64,000 bases of DNA from Rhizobium sp. RCAM05350 (GTDB lineage: Bacteria > Pseudomonadota > Alphaproteobacteria > Rhizobiales > Rhizobiaceae). The DNA lies in the NCBI GenBank assembly GCA_024426085.1, contig CP087974.1, forward strand, positions 2,828,001 to 2,892,000, read 5' to 3'. Numbering within the stretch: position 1 is the first letter of the stretch; each line of letters begins with the position of its first letter. The position numbers and the translations under genes are program-made. Positions 42,940 through 51,707 of this stretch are shown piece after piece. The notes below the pieces were generated by a model. The model saw only the letters and a list, made by a program, of their open reading frames with translations, made no database searches and had not been told where the DNA came from.

Positions 42940-43140
42940 TCACCGATATTCCATGACGTCATTTCCGGCATGATACCCGGTAACCCATTGACTTAAAGGA
43001 ACCTTTTTGTCCGGCTGTGGATTTTCAGTAAACCGAGGAAGCGGGCTGAATGGAAACAGTAGCTTACAGCGGACAGGTTTCTCAGTGTGAGCTATGGGAC
43101 AAAGGTTCCCTTTTGTCGGCACGAAATCTCAGAGTGCTGC

Positions 43141-43725
43141 ATGAAATTCACCAAGGTTGTCGCCGCCATCGTTCTTGCCTCGAACTGCATAGCTACGGCT
43201 CATGCCGAGCAAGCCACGGTTCATCTCTTCCTCAACGAAGATACGGCCGAAACGAAGATCGATGGGTTGAATGTAAGGCTGAGAGCGGAGCTTACCGACA
43301 AGGATCTGAAGGAGCGAGATTTCATGCGTCGGCCGCGAGTTTGGGTTACCTGCTATGACGGCGGTCGGCAGATCATGACCATTGATGCCGCTGATGACCT
43401 TGATCCCTGGCCGTCGGTTACGGACGATCGTGATGTTGAGGCGGACGCGAAACTGACATCGCAGACCGGTTCGTTTCAGGATCTCGCCACTCGTATGAGT
43501 GCATCGCGTATCACTCACCTTCTGAAAATCAGCGTCGACATAACCGGTCGGGCAGAGGAAGTTGCACGCTCGTGGCTTCAGGGCTTCCCGATCAAGCTAA
43601 CGGCATCACCCGGCGGAGAGCTGAGGGATCTTGACCTCGTTATTTTCCCTGATGCCAGGAGCTCCGTATTTCGAACGGAGGCTGCAGCGCTCGTTCGAGG
43701 ATGTGAAATTCTTGCCGCACACTGA
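43141..43725 (+). CDS. Hypothetical protein with a signal peptide
   Basis: 194 residues from ATG 43141: MKFTKVVAAIVLASNCIATA-HAEQ has a typical cleavable signal. The mature part has a beta-rich, acidic middle (TIDAADDLDPWPSVTDDRDV) and ends EAAALVRGCEILAAH. Periplasmic or secreted; function not recognised. It is alone in a region of small island genes. Confidence 0.6.
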   Translation: MKFTKVVAAIVLASNCIATAHAEQATVHLFLNEDTAETKIDGLNVRLRAELTDKDLKERDFMRRPRVWVTCYDGGRQIMTIDAADDLDPWPSVTDDRDVEADAKLTSQTGSFQDLATRMSASRITHLLKISVDITGRAEEVARSWLQGFPIKLTASPGGELRDLDLVIFPDARSSVFRTEAAALVRGCEILAAH

Positions 43726-43750
43726 CCGGTTTGCAACGTAGCGTAGGCGG

Positions 43751-43984
43751 CTACACAGTCGCGTTCGCTGCTAGCCATTTCTCGAGAGCGATGGTTACAG
43801 CAGGTTTAAGGCGCCACCCTTGCTTCAAGGCGTTACTGACTGAGACATCGAGCCTTGAGAAGCCCAACTCAGCCATGACGTCGCCTGGTCTCAGATGTCG
43901 CTTGGCTATGATCTCTTCGATACGTGCAGAGGCGGCTGGGATCAGCCGTTGATTCACTGCAATTGGTGTCGGCAGCGACGACAT
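43751..43984 (-). CDS. Small HTH-like hypothetical protein
   Basis: 77 residues from ATG 43984 (MSSLPTPIAVNQRLIPAASA). ARIEEIIAKRHLRPGDVMAE then LGFSRLDVSVSNALKQGWRL and TIALEKWLAANATV form four helices with an HTH-like core. Possibly a small regulator; no family recognised. Confidence 0.45.
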   Translation of the reverse strand: MSSLPTPIAVNQRLIPAASARIEEIIAKRHLRPGDVMAELGFSRLDVSVSNALKQGWRLKPAVTIALEKWLAANATV

Positions 43985-44044
43985 GGGTATCGATGGATAC
44001 CGCGCGGCACTCCAGCGCGGATCCATTGCAGAAAGGCGTGTTGG

Positions 44045-44236
44045 TCAGATCGGGGTGGCCTTTCCCCAGGCATTCTTGAGCTCGTGCAACCGCGTCCTTG
44101 GCTTCTTCAGTCCGGCAGCTATCGCAGCGTCGGTGACCGTGCGGATACTTCCCGGCCTTAAGATCGGCGTAAATTGCTGGTCCCGCCTTAAACGCTCCTC
44201 ATAATACGCGCTGTCGCGCACCTGCTTCTTCACCAT
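44045..44236 (-). CDS. Small hypothetical protein
   Basis: 63 residues (MVKKQVRDSAYYEERLRRDQ; RTVTDAAIAAGLKKPRTRLH; LKNAWGKATPI). The second half is an HTH-like helix pair, typical of short rhizobial mobile-element proteins. An internal one-base indel may have altered residues ~20-32. It ends close to the start of the HTH-like gene at 43984. Confidence 0.45.
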   Translation of the reverse strand: MVKKQVRDSAYYEERLRRDQQFTPILRPGSIRTVTDAAIAAGLKKPRTRLHELKNAWGKATPI

Positions 44237-44383
44237 GTCGATGTCCGGTCAAGCATCGTCGCCCAATCAGCCAGGGAGACTCGGTGGCGCGTTTGCCACA
44301 TCGAACGCTGTCAAGCAACGATCAGATGTGTTGGGCGAGTCTCAGAGCTTCTGTGAATCAACCAGACGCATCCCGCTTCGCAA

Positions 44384-44722
44384 TCAAGCCTTCTTCTTCG
44401 ACCCTGGCTGCTTGACACGGATCTCGCAGCGGTTTGCCCTCGAGGTGCTCGACGTCGAAGGCATTGGTTTTCCTCACCAGATCGCTCAGCTTCCTAAAGC
44501 CAAAGGTTCGGGGTCGAAGTCTGATGCCAGGTTCGCCAGTTGAGTGCCGACGGCACCCAGCGGCACCCAGCCATCCTCGCTCTCCATTTGGGAGATCACC
44601 TTTTTGATGACCGGAGTGGACGCCTGAGCCGGCTCAACGTCAGAGAGGCGACAGTCGGTAGTTGGTTCATGCCCTGCATAAGCTCCGCTCCTGCCGTGCT
44701 CACCAGCTGATAGCGGACTCAT
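44384..44722 (-). pseudogene. C-terminal LOTUS/OST-HTH domain fragment of a NYN-domain protein
   Basis: Frames joined by two indels (near 44508 and 44420) read VIKKVISQMESEDGWVPLGA, VGTQLANLASDFDPRTFGFR, KLSDLVRKTNAFDVEHLEGK and a basic tail (RIRVKQPGSKKKA) to TGA at 44384. This is the OST-HTH/LOTUS RNA-binding domain that ends many LabA-like NYN nucleases. The NYN nuclease part is not found upstream, so it is a fragment, though a small stand-alone protein from ATG 44722 is possible. Confidence 0.5.
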
Positions 44723-44931
44723 GTGAGCCTCATTTTCGTGCAAACGCACGACGAGGCACGAATTATCAGGCAATCCGGTCAGCATAAAAATTGCACAATA
44801 TTGAACCGTCTTGAGGCCAGACAACCTGAGAAAGATGTCAAAAATGATGGATGGGATCTTGCCCTTTCTGCGGCAGGCGATATGATCGATCTTCACAGTG
44901 CTTATAGATTTGACGATGGTAGGTGTTTTTT

Positions 44932-46567
44932 GTGAGCGATAGACCTTTATGTGGGAATAGGAGGCTGGAGCCTAGGTCTTCAGTTGGCTGGCGTCGAGGT
45001 GGTTGCTTCCTATGAGTGGTGGCAGCCAGCCATAGACACGCACAATGGCAACCTCGGCGGTGATATCCGGCCAACCAATATCCGTGAACTACGAAATGAG
45101 GACCTTCCGGGCGACATAGATTTGGTTGTGGGTAGTCCTCCTTGCACTGAATTCTCTTACGCTAACCGTGGAGGTAAGGGGGACATCGCCGAAGGCTTGA
45201 AGGATTTAATAAAGTTTCTTGAGATCGTTGACTATCTGAAGCCGAGATATTGGGTATTGGAGAATGTGCCTCGAGTGGCGGAGGTTCTCCGGCGCGGCTT
45301 CAATGATCCATCTCATGCGTTATATCGATTCAAGCGCCTCGATGTTGAAATTGAGGTCTTCGATTTTTCGGACTTTGGGGCTGCCCAAGCGAGAAAGCGG
45401 TGCATAGCGGGGAACATCCCCTTTAATCTCCTGAAATCCTACGCTCCCCCGACTGCCGGCTCGGACTCTAGGTGATGTCGTTAAGGGGTTGGGTGCTGTT
45501 GATCTGATTGCTGATCCGCTTTGGGGTGTAACCCTTCCCAAAGAGAAGCTCACTGAGGTTGAGATTGAAGCGCCGTTGAATCGTGAAGAGCTCAGAATGA
45601 ACAGGGAGGCAAAGGAATTTCACCCGGTATACAATAATATGGCTTTTCCGGATTCCCTCGATCAGCGTTCAAGAACTGTCACAGCTACGTGCACGCGGGT
45701 GTCGCGTGAAAGCATAGTTATATCTGATCCTAAAATTTCCGGTGCATTTCGACGTTTAACGATTCGTGAAAGAGCAAGCCTTCAGGGCTTTCCTATTACC
45801 TATCAATTCTACGCCTGCTCTTTTGCTGAGAAGGCGAAGATGGTGGGAAATGCTATACCACCCACATTCACCTATCTAGTTGCGCAGGCCGCTCAAGAAA
45901 AATCAGCCGACGAAGTTCCTGGTTTTTCTGAAGCTGGTGCAGTGCTGACTTTGCCTCTAGCTGTCTCGAAAGTTACGCCACCGGATACAGAAGGCCGCTC
46001 TTATCCCGTGACCTGCAACTTTCGTGCCGCGTTGCCAGAACTCCGCTTCAAAAGTGGAATGAGGTTCGACCTGTCGAATGAGTTCGTGCAAGGCGGAGTA
46101 TTTTGGAAGGTGCGATTCTATTTCGGACCCTCAAAAGATATTCACGAAGTCGAATTGGATGGTAGCGTGGAGCGTGAATTGCGCTCGTCCGCTCTGCTTT
46201 CTCGAATCTTGGCGAATCTCAGGGCAGATTTCGTAAAGGCAGAAAGTATCCTTCAATCCACCGATCCATGGACTTTACAATCGACGTGGACGCGTCGTGC
46301 CAAGGGGCTCGATCCATTTTATTTGACGGACCTCCTTGGTGACTTATCGAACAAACTGTTTAAGGAAATTGATAGATCGTTAAATGAAGGCGCGAAAGAA
46401 CAGCTAGCTGCCTACGTTCTAACTGTGGCCAATCAGTCGACAAGCAAAAGCAAACTGCCGGGACAGCGCAAGCTGGAGAAGAATGCTGTTCGAATTTTAA
46501 GTGGCTTCATTGTCGTGATTGGTTCAATACCCTGTCCTGGCACGGCAATCAAAAGATTGCTGCTTGA
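44932..46567 (+). CDS. C5-cytosine DNA methyltransferase (about three frameshifts)
   Basis: About 545 residues. Motif I IDLYVGIGGWSLGLQLAGVE, motif IV GSPPCTEFSYANRGGKGDI with the catalytic Cys, motif VI YWVLENVPRVAE, motif VIII ARKRCIAGN, and motif X EKAKMVGNAIPPTFTYLVAQ. The target-recognition region lies between. Indels near 44940, 45475 and 46500. The C-terminal ~240 residues after motif X are an unusual extension. The modification half of the restriction system that follows; start GTG 44932 is a best guess. Confidence 0.88.
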
Positions 46568-46570
46568 GGA

Positions 46571-47212
46571 TCAGGGTGCAATTCCAAATAGCACTAACGG
46601 CACTGGAGGAATCCCACGACCCTCTCGGATAAGATTGTAAAGCTCAGCTTCGTAATATCCAGGTCCAGATGACATTTCTTCCTGAAGACGCTTCATTGGA
46701 ACAATTTCTACGCCTACGTCAATTTTGTCTGCAACGTAAAAGGCCATGTGTTTTACAAATAAATCATATGCTATAAAAGCATATTTTCCCAGCTGAACTT
46801 CGACTGCCACGCGTTCTTTTACAAAGTCTGTTTGATTTCTCGAAAGATAAGGCACAAACCCGGCGGAAATAATTTCCTTCTTCTGCTCGGACGGTTCCGA
46901 ATCCATTATTTTTCTGTTTGTTCTCGCATCCTCGCAAACCCAATAAGTAGTTTGCACAGACTTCCAGTCGGTTTTCTTGAAGCCTGCTTCTATTGCTTTG
47001 TTCATGTCTTTTGGTGAATAAAGTTTTTTGGAAAGCTTTCTTTTCTCCTTTGAGATTTTTGTTCGACAGTATTCCGCGTCTATGCCTGATATCACCTGCC
47101 TTATTTCCATAAGAAGTTCTGGCTTTCTCGCTTCTAAAAATTCCAATCCATTTAGATGAGAGTGAAAGGCTACAATTTTCACTTCGTCGACCTCAAATTG
47201 TTTTAGCCCCAA
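46571..47212 (-). CDS. BglII/BstYI-family type II restriction endonuclease
   Basis: 213 residues, intact. VAFHSHLNGLEFLEARKPEL opens the family; then YCRTKISKEKRKLSKKLYSP, YLSRNQTDFVKERVAVEVQL (catalytic Asp-x-n-Glu-x-Gln in DFVKERVAVEVQ), GKYAFIAYDLFVKHMAFYVA and YEAELYNLIREGRGIPPVPL. The characteristic order matches BglII/BstYI-type nucleases. Convergent with the methyltransferase, 3 bp apart if its stop is 46567. AT-richer than the chromosome, as is usual for restriction genes. Confidence 0.82.
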   Translation of the reverse strand: MGLKQFEVDEVKIVAFHSHLNGLEFLEARKPELLMEIRQVISGIDAEYCRTKISKEKRKLSKKLYSPKDMNKAIEAGFKKTDWKSVQTTYWVCEDARTNRKIMDSEPSEQKKEIISAGFVPYLSRNQTDFVKERVAVEVQLGKYAFIAYDLFVKHMAFYVADKIDVGVEIVPMKRLQEEMSSGPGYYEAELYNLIREGRGIPPVPLVLFGIAP

Positions 47213-47347
47213 TTACTTCTGCCGATGGCGTTGACCTCCACAGCATTATGGTGCCCGTTGTCGCTGGAACGAGGCTAGCCTACGGCGGCGATTCGTTGCT
47301 AGGCCTATTTTCAAACCTCGGAAGATCATCGTGGGAGATACATCGGG

Positions 47348-48148
47348 ATGTTCGAAGCACTGCTGGCGCGCGGCTATCAGATTGAGTTTCAGTCGCACGC
47401 TCAAGCTATTCTCAGTGTGGATTTTCCGGAGGCCATCCAAGAACTAGAGAAAGCCCTGCTGACGGCAACGATTCCTATCGAAGAGATCATCGCTGGCGGA
47501 GGTGGCGAGGCTAAAGGCACTCAACGTCTGAGAAACGCGCTTGCCGATTTAGGGTGGCCAAAGACAGAGTTTATTGTAGAAAGGCGAATAAACGGGGTGC
47601 CTCGTGAGAGCCAATCCCACGAGGTGGATCACGTCCGCAATTTTCAGAATGGTGACCGGGTAGCTCTGGAGATTGAGTGGAACAACAAAGACCCCTTTTT
47701 CGATCGCGACCTTGAAAATTTTAAGCGGCTTCATGCAGACGGCGCAATTTCCGTTGGTGTGATTGTAACTCGTGGAAAATCATTACACGAGAATATGCGA
47801 GCTTTAGTCCGCCGATTTCTGGAAGAACGACAAATCCAAACGTTTGAAGATATGGCCCGTTGGGGATATGAGCCTACGTCTAGGCAGCGCAGAGCAATCG
47901 AAGCGAAAGTTGTTCGTGCAGTGAACCCCCTTTCGTTTAGAGAGGCTTTTGTCGGACAGTTCGTGTCTGATAAGTTTGGCGAAGCAACTACTCATTGGCG
48001 AAAGCTAGATGATAGACTCCGGCGCGGCGTTGGTAATCCATGCCCTTTACTGTTGATAGGATTGCCGGACGCTATAGTCACCTTCCACGAGGGAAGAGCA
48101 GCTCTGGAAGAAGTCCAGGCTGTCGACTCGGCGGACCTTGAAGCCTAG
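47348..48148 (+). CDS. Second restriction-endonuclease-like protein (BglII/BstYI-type)
   Basis: 266 residues, intact, starting ATG 47348 (MFEALLARGYQIEFQSHAQA). Core: EVDHVRNFQNGDRVALEIEW (Asp...Glu-x-Glu, PD-(D/E)xK-like), NNKDPFFDRDLENFKRLHAD, GAISVGVIVTRGKSLH, then FVSDKFGEATTHWRKLDDRL. Proteins of this type are annotated among BglII/BstYI family restriction enzymes, and it is beside a methyltransferase and Vsr. It could be the true partner or a second nuclease; 4-nt overlap of its 3' end with vsr on the other strand. Confidence 0.72.
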   Translation: MFEALLARGYQIEFQSHAQAILSVDFPEAIQELEKALLTATIPIEEIIAGGGGEAKGTQRLRNALADLGWPKTEFIVERRINGVPRESQSHEVDHVRNFQNGDRVALEIEWNNKDPFFDRDLENFKRLHADGAISVGVIVTRGKSLHENMRALVRRFLEERQIQTFEDMARWGYEPTSRQRRAIEAKVVRAVNPLSFREAFVGQFVSDKFGEATTHWRKLDDRLRRGVGNPCPLLLIGLPDAIVTFHEGRAALEEVQAVDSADLEA

Positions 48149-48570
48149 ATCGTTACCCTTGTCGGGCCTAGGAATGTTTTCAGCCGCTCTTCAAGGATTT
48201 TGACATCTTTGATCTCACATTCCCAGATTACCAAACATTCCCACCCGCTCACCTGGGCAGCAGTGAGCAACCGTTCATCACGCGCTCGATTTGTTTCGAT
48301 CTTATGCTGCCAAAATTCTGCCCTGGTTTTTGGCGCCCGCCATGATGAACACTGCTCATGACCGTGCCAAAAGCATCCGTGGACAAAGATGGCCTTTCTC
48401 CTACCTGGAAATGCGATGTCAGGTCTACCTGGAACGCCCTTTAGTTGAATACGGAACCGATAACCCAATTTATTGAGCAAACTACGAATCAGCTTTTCCG
48501 GGCGCGTGTTTGCTCGACGTATGCGTGCCATGTGCGCACTACGTTGCTCCTTGGTGAGTCTGTCTGCCAT
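48145..48570 (-). CDS. vsr: Very short patch repair endonuclease
   Basis: 141 residues, intact: RSAHMARIRRANTRPEKLIR, GYRFRIQLKGVPGRPDIAFP (catalytic Asp in PGRPDIAF), RRKAIFVHGCFWHGHEQCSS (zinc-binding HGCFWHxH), FWQHKIETNRARDERLL. Nicks T:G mismatches made by deamination of 5-methylcytosine, the classic companion of a C5 methyltransferase. Confirms that the methyltransferase at 44932 makes m5C. Confidence 0.93.
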   Translation of the reverse strand: MADRLTKEQRSAHMARIRRANTRPEKLIRSLLNKLGYRFRIQLKGVPGRPDIAFPGRRKAIFVHGCFWHGHEQCSSWRAPKTRAEFWQHKIETNRARDERLLTAAQVSGWECLVIWECEIKDVKILEERLKTFLGPTRVTI

Positions 48571-48863
48571 CTCTATGGTGCACTTTGAAAGTAATTTACC
48601 AGGCTTGGCGCTGACCGACCGAGATAAAGGTGCTGTCAGGTCGCCAGGCCGATCAAGCGTTCCTATTTGCTACTTCATCTATGGTCGAGCGAACAAAAAA
48701 CCACCATCGGCCCCGTCACTGATCAAATAGCTGCGACCTCGGCTCAATAAAACATCGGTTATAAATTTGCCAACGAAGTGCGAGCAACAATGGCGATTAC
48801 CTAGAATCCAACATTCGATGACTTGTGAAATGGTGGCACACTGGCGGCACAGATGCTTCCCAC
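48571..48863. other. Right-end spacer of the island
   Basis: About 290 bp between vsr and the right tRNA repeat. No gene or repeat seen. Confidence 0.4.
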
Positions 48864-49005
48864 AAAACTGCCGCTATGAACCGCGTCCGCTAACGGCGCC
48901 GACCAGCATATCCGGAGAGGTGGCAGAGTGGTCGAACGCACCGCACTCGAAATGCGGCATACCTGCAAGGGTATCGTGGGTTCAAATCCCACCCTCTCCG
49001 CCATT
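48864..49005 (+). repeat. Right copy of the tRNA-Ser direct repeat (attR-like)
   Basis: 142 bp matching 29109-29251, from AAAACTGCCGC to GCCATT. One base shorter in the stretch before the tRNA (CGTCCGC). Confidence 0.85.
48914..49003 (+). tRNA. tRNA-Ser (anticodon CGA), right copy
   Basis: 90 nt, identical to the left copy at 29160-29249 including the encoded CCA. Both have intact acceptor, anticodon and T-arms, so either can be functional. Confidence 0.97.
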
Positions 49006-49104
49006 TTCCTTCCTGGGTTGTTGGCTCGGAGCAAAAACACTGCATCGCGCTAAAGTGACCTGGCAGAGGATCATGTCAGGCTTGGTCTCATTCTCGTTCA
49101 GGGA

Positions 49105-49419
49105 TTAGGAACTCGACTTGGTGCAGCGGGAATCGAGCATTTGTAGGCTCCCGAAGGCTGCTTCGGTTGCAGGACAATCAGTAAGGCCAGCGAGGACTTC
49201 CTCATTACTCGTGTGCCGCCATCGACGGAGCGCAACGATTTCGAGATCTCCAAGTGAGAGATTAGAGTACCAAAACTCAATGAGCTTTCTTCTCGTTCTG
49301 CTCTGGGCAAGAAGTTGGGCCACCGAAGATGAGAGTTTTCCGGCTCTTGCCCGATCATTTATGAGATTGCGCTGCAAGACGCCTAACCCAAGATGCTCGC
49401 CAACCAGGCTCGGGTCCAA
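49105..49419 (-). CDS. Possible hypothetical protein
   Basis: An open frame of 104 codons from TTG 49419 (LDPSLVGEHLGLGVLQRNLI; FWYSNLSLGDLEIVALRRWR; SNEEVLAGLTDCPATEAAFG). Residue use looks protein-like (helical, LuxR/HTH-like 'SLGDLEIVALRRWR'), but no family is recognised and no clear ribosome site is seen. An overlapping plus-strand frame is less plausible. It is divergent from the peroxidase gene. Confidence 0.3.
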   Translation of the reverse strand: MDPSLVGEHLGLGVLQRNLINDRARAGKLSSSVAQLLAQSRTRRKLIEFWYSNLSLGDLEIVALRRWRHTSNEEVLAGLTDCPATEAAFGSLQMLDSRCTKSSS

Positions 49420-49485
49420 TCGCTAGACAGCCCAAAGTGTAGATGCTAATGTAGCAATCTATGGTATAAATTTTGACGCATGATA

Positions 49486-49508
49486 CTTCGAGATGGGACA
49501 TCTCGAAG
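49486..49508. promoter_or_regulatory. Perfect palindrome upstream of the peroxidase gene
   Basis: CTTCGAGATG at 49486-49495, GGA loop, CATCTCGAAG at 49499-49508: a perfect 10-bp inverted repeat 58 bp before the likely GTG start. Operator or RNA hairpin. It would be coding if translation began at ATG 49480, which is another reason to prefer 49567. Confidence 0.5.
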
Positions 49509-49566
49509 CTCCTATCGCAATAGCGACAGCACGCTGATCTGCTGGAATGCTACACGGGAGGCTAGC

Positions 49567-51168
49567 GTGACTGCATATCATGGGGGCGGTTTTGTTATTG
49601 TCGCCGATGGTCCCACCGTCCTAAAGGACAAGTTCATTATCTACGATCCCGATGGGATCGTATCGGACGAGGTTGCCTGGTTTAATGTTCAGGATGGATC
49701 AATCAACTTCCGTGCAGAAAAGGTTCCCGCAGACCTGGATGCCGCTTCCAATGTGACGGCGCGTTCGATCAAAAAGGTTCCGTACGAGCGATATTTCGGT
49801 ACGATTTCAACGAAAGACAAACCGAAACCTCACGTTCTGAATGATTTCGGTGAAGCGCTGCGCTTCAATACATCTTACGATGACGATGAGTCCACTACGC
49901 CCGTTGCTTATACCTATTTCGGACAGTTCGTTTTTCACGACCTGACGGCAATGGTTTTTCCGTCCGGTGGACGCAAACCGTATAGCGAACGGACTGCAAG
50001 CCTTGACCTGGACAGCGTTTTTGGGCCGGCCGATCCTTCCCGTGTCGAGCCGGCGGCTATGATGCCCGTTGGATCGACAGCCCAACCGGAGCAAAGCCGG
50101 CCGTGTGATCTGCCACGCGCACATGATGGAGTTGCCGACGTCAAAGACCTGCGAAGCGACGATAATCTGCCCCTTGCCCAGACACATCTGGCCGTGATCC
50201 GCTTCTTTAATGCGATCGTTGCAAAGTGCCCAGGCATTAGCCACGCCCACGCCCGGTCGCTCGCCGTCTCGCATTTCCAATCGGTGGTCCTGCACGACTA
50301 TCTCCCGCGTGATTGATTGCGACGTCTATCGGGACGTCATGACCAACGGTCGCGCAACCATCCACAACGAGGATCACAAGGCGCCAATGAGCCATTTCGC
50401 TACATGATACCGCTTGAGTTCGTGGCGGCTTGCGCATGATTTGGCCATTCGATGATCCGGAACAACTATCCGAACTGGAATACCTCCAATTCGGCAAGAC
50501 TGTCCTCGTTCTGGAGCAATACACAAAATAGTTGCATTCCGCCGTTCGATGGGCACGACGAACGGCGGACCAGGTTACCTGACCGGTGGGTTTCCCAATG
50601 GGGAAAGCTACTTGATGGCAGGGGATTGGCGCCGGGGGAAAGGCCTCTCATGGCAGCGAAGATCGATACGGTGCTGGCCGATCCTTTGAGGGTTATACCT
50701 GATGTCGCTTTGCCGAACCTGACGAAGTCTTTGAAGATCTTAACGAAAAACCTCGCAAGCATATCGCTCTTGCGTGGAGCCTCGCTGCAGTTAAGCAGCG
50801 CGGAAACGGTGGCCCAAACGATCTTGCCCCAGCTTGCGGCCCGTGCCAGTCCTACCTTTCTAGTCCTGGGTGAGGAACTCTGCCAGGATGAACCAGTCGA
50901 AGTTCAGAATTTCTTGAAATGCGACCTCTTGGGCAACACGCCGTTATGGTTTTACACGCTCAAGGAAGCGGCGATCCTGGGCGGTGGTCAGCATTTGGGT
51001 CCGCTCGGGAGCCGGATTGTCATGGAGACGATCCATGCCGCCATTGAGGAATCGTCGCCGTCGATCTTGGCTGGCAAATGGGAACCTGAGCCGAAGCTCG
51101 CTCCCTCCGATGCGCACAGGTATACGCTGGCCGATCTCATTGCGTTTGCAGGTCTTTTTAATCCCTAA
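49567..51168 (+). CDS. Animal-type haem peroxidase (about three frameshifts)
   Basis: About 533 residues. Start GTG 49567 with GGGAGG at 49556. Peroxidase-cyclooxygenase superfamily motifs: TPVAYTYFGQFVFHDLTAMV (distal His in HDLT), CDLPRAHDGVADVKDLRSDD, NLPLAQTHLAVIRFFNAIVA, and after indels near 50310, 50400 and 50435, FGHSMIRNNYPNWN with the proximal haem His in FGHSMI. The last third (LFGKCDLLGNTPLWF-type; LKEAAILGGGQHLGPLGSRI, VMETIHAAIEESSPSILAGK) completes the fold. No signal peptide is visible, so it appears cytoplasmic. Might oxidise a peptide or small molecule made by this cluster. Confidence 0.85.
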
Positions 51169-51197
51169 AGCAAATCGTCGACCAGGAAGGAGAACAA

Positions 51198-51641
51198 ATG
51201 TCTACATTCAATGTTACAAAGAGTGGTGGCCCATCATCTCCAGAAGTGGAGGGAGCTGCATTTGCCGCGCAGAAGCTAATTGATCTCTATCCACAATATG
51301 AAATCGGCCAACTCGATGCATCTGAGCTATTCACAGAATGGATGCTATCTGTGATTGGAGTGGCTGGCGTTGCAGTCACCTACGGGGATGGTGCCGCACC
51401 GGTTATCAAGAATAATGGTAAAATCTTTGCGATTATCAACGGAGTTCAAATTCGTCTGCGGCTCAAAGCAGACGATGACGACTTTAAGCGCAGAAAGGTG
51501 CTGATGATTACGCCGGCAGCGATACCCGATATACAATCCCAATACCTAATCAATGCTGTTAATGCAATTAAAGCCGAGACCAACGCCACCAAAGCCCAGG
51601 CATTCCTTCTTGGCACAATCCTTTTGAAGCGCTGTCGATAG
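51198..51641 (+). CDS. Unknown 147-residue protein downstream of the peroxidase
   Basis: Intact. Strong ribosome site (AGGAAGGAGAACAA) 30 bp after the peroxidase stop, same strand, so co-transcribed. MSTFNVTKSGGPSSPEVEGA; a Leu/Ile-rich beta segment (IGVAGVAVTYGDGAAPVI, FAIINGVQIRLRLKADDDDF); and an Ala/Asn-rich helical end (NAVNAIKAETNATKAQAFLL) with a single Cys near the C-terminus (KRCR). No family recognised; no typical nitrile-hydratase-like leader. It could be a partner or substrate of the peroxidase or YcaO protein (inference). Confidence 0.55.
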   Translation: MSTFNVTKSGGPSSPEVEGAAFAAQKLIDLYPQYEIGQLDASELFTEWMLSVIGVAGVAVTYGDGAAPVIKNNGKIFAIINGVQIRLRLKADDDDFKRRKVLMITPAAIPDIQSQYLINAVNAIKAETNATKAQAFLLGTILLKRCR

Positions 51642-51707
51642 TTCACAGACATCAACGTGACATCGTCGTCTGCAGTCGCCATCAATATCTGTCGGCCGAT
51701 AGGGGGC

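Larger units (their letters stand above)
29252..48863. mobile_element. ~19.6-kb genomic island inserted at tRNA-Ser(CGA)
   Basis: The DNA between the two tRNA-Ser copies differs in gene content and composition from the flanking chromosome: SIR2/STAND-like defence protein, HNH nuclease, HTH regulator, large serine recombinase, two ParB/RepB proteins, tyrosine integrase, resolvase, remnants, and a restriction-modification set with Vsr. No conjugation genes are seen, so it is mobilisable or cryptic rather than self-transferable. The integrase is internal (39.2 kb) rather than next to an end, suggesting the island is composite. Confidence 0.8.
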
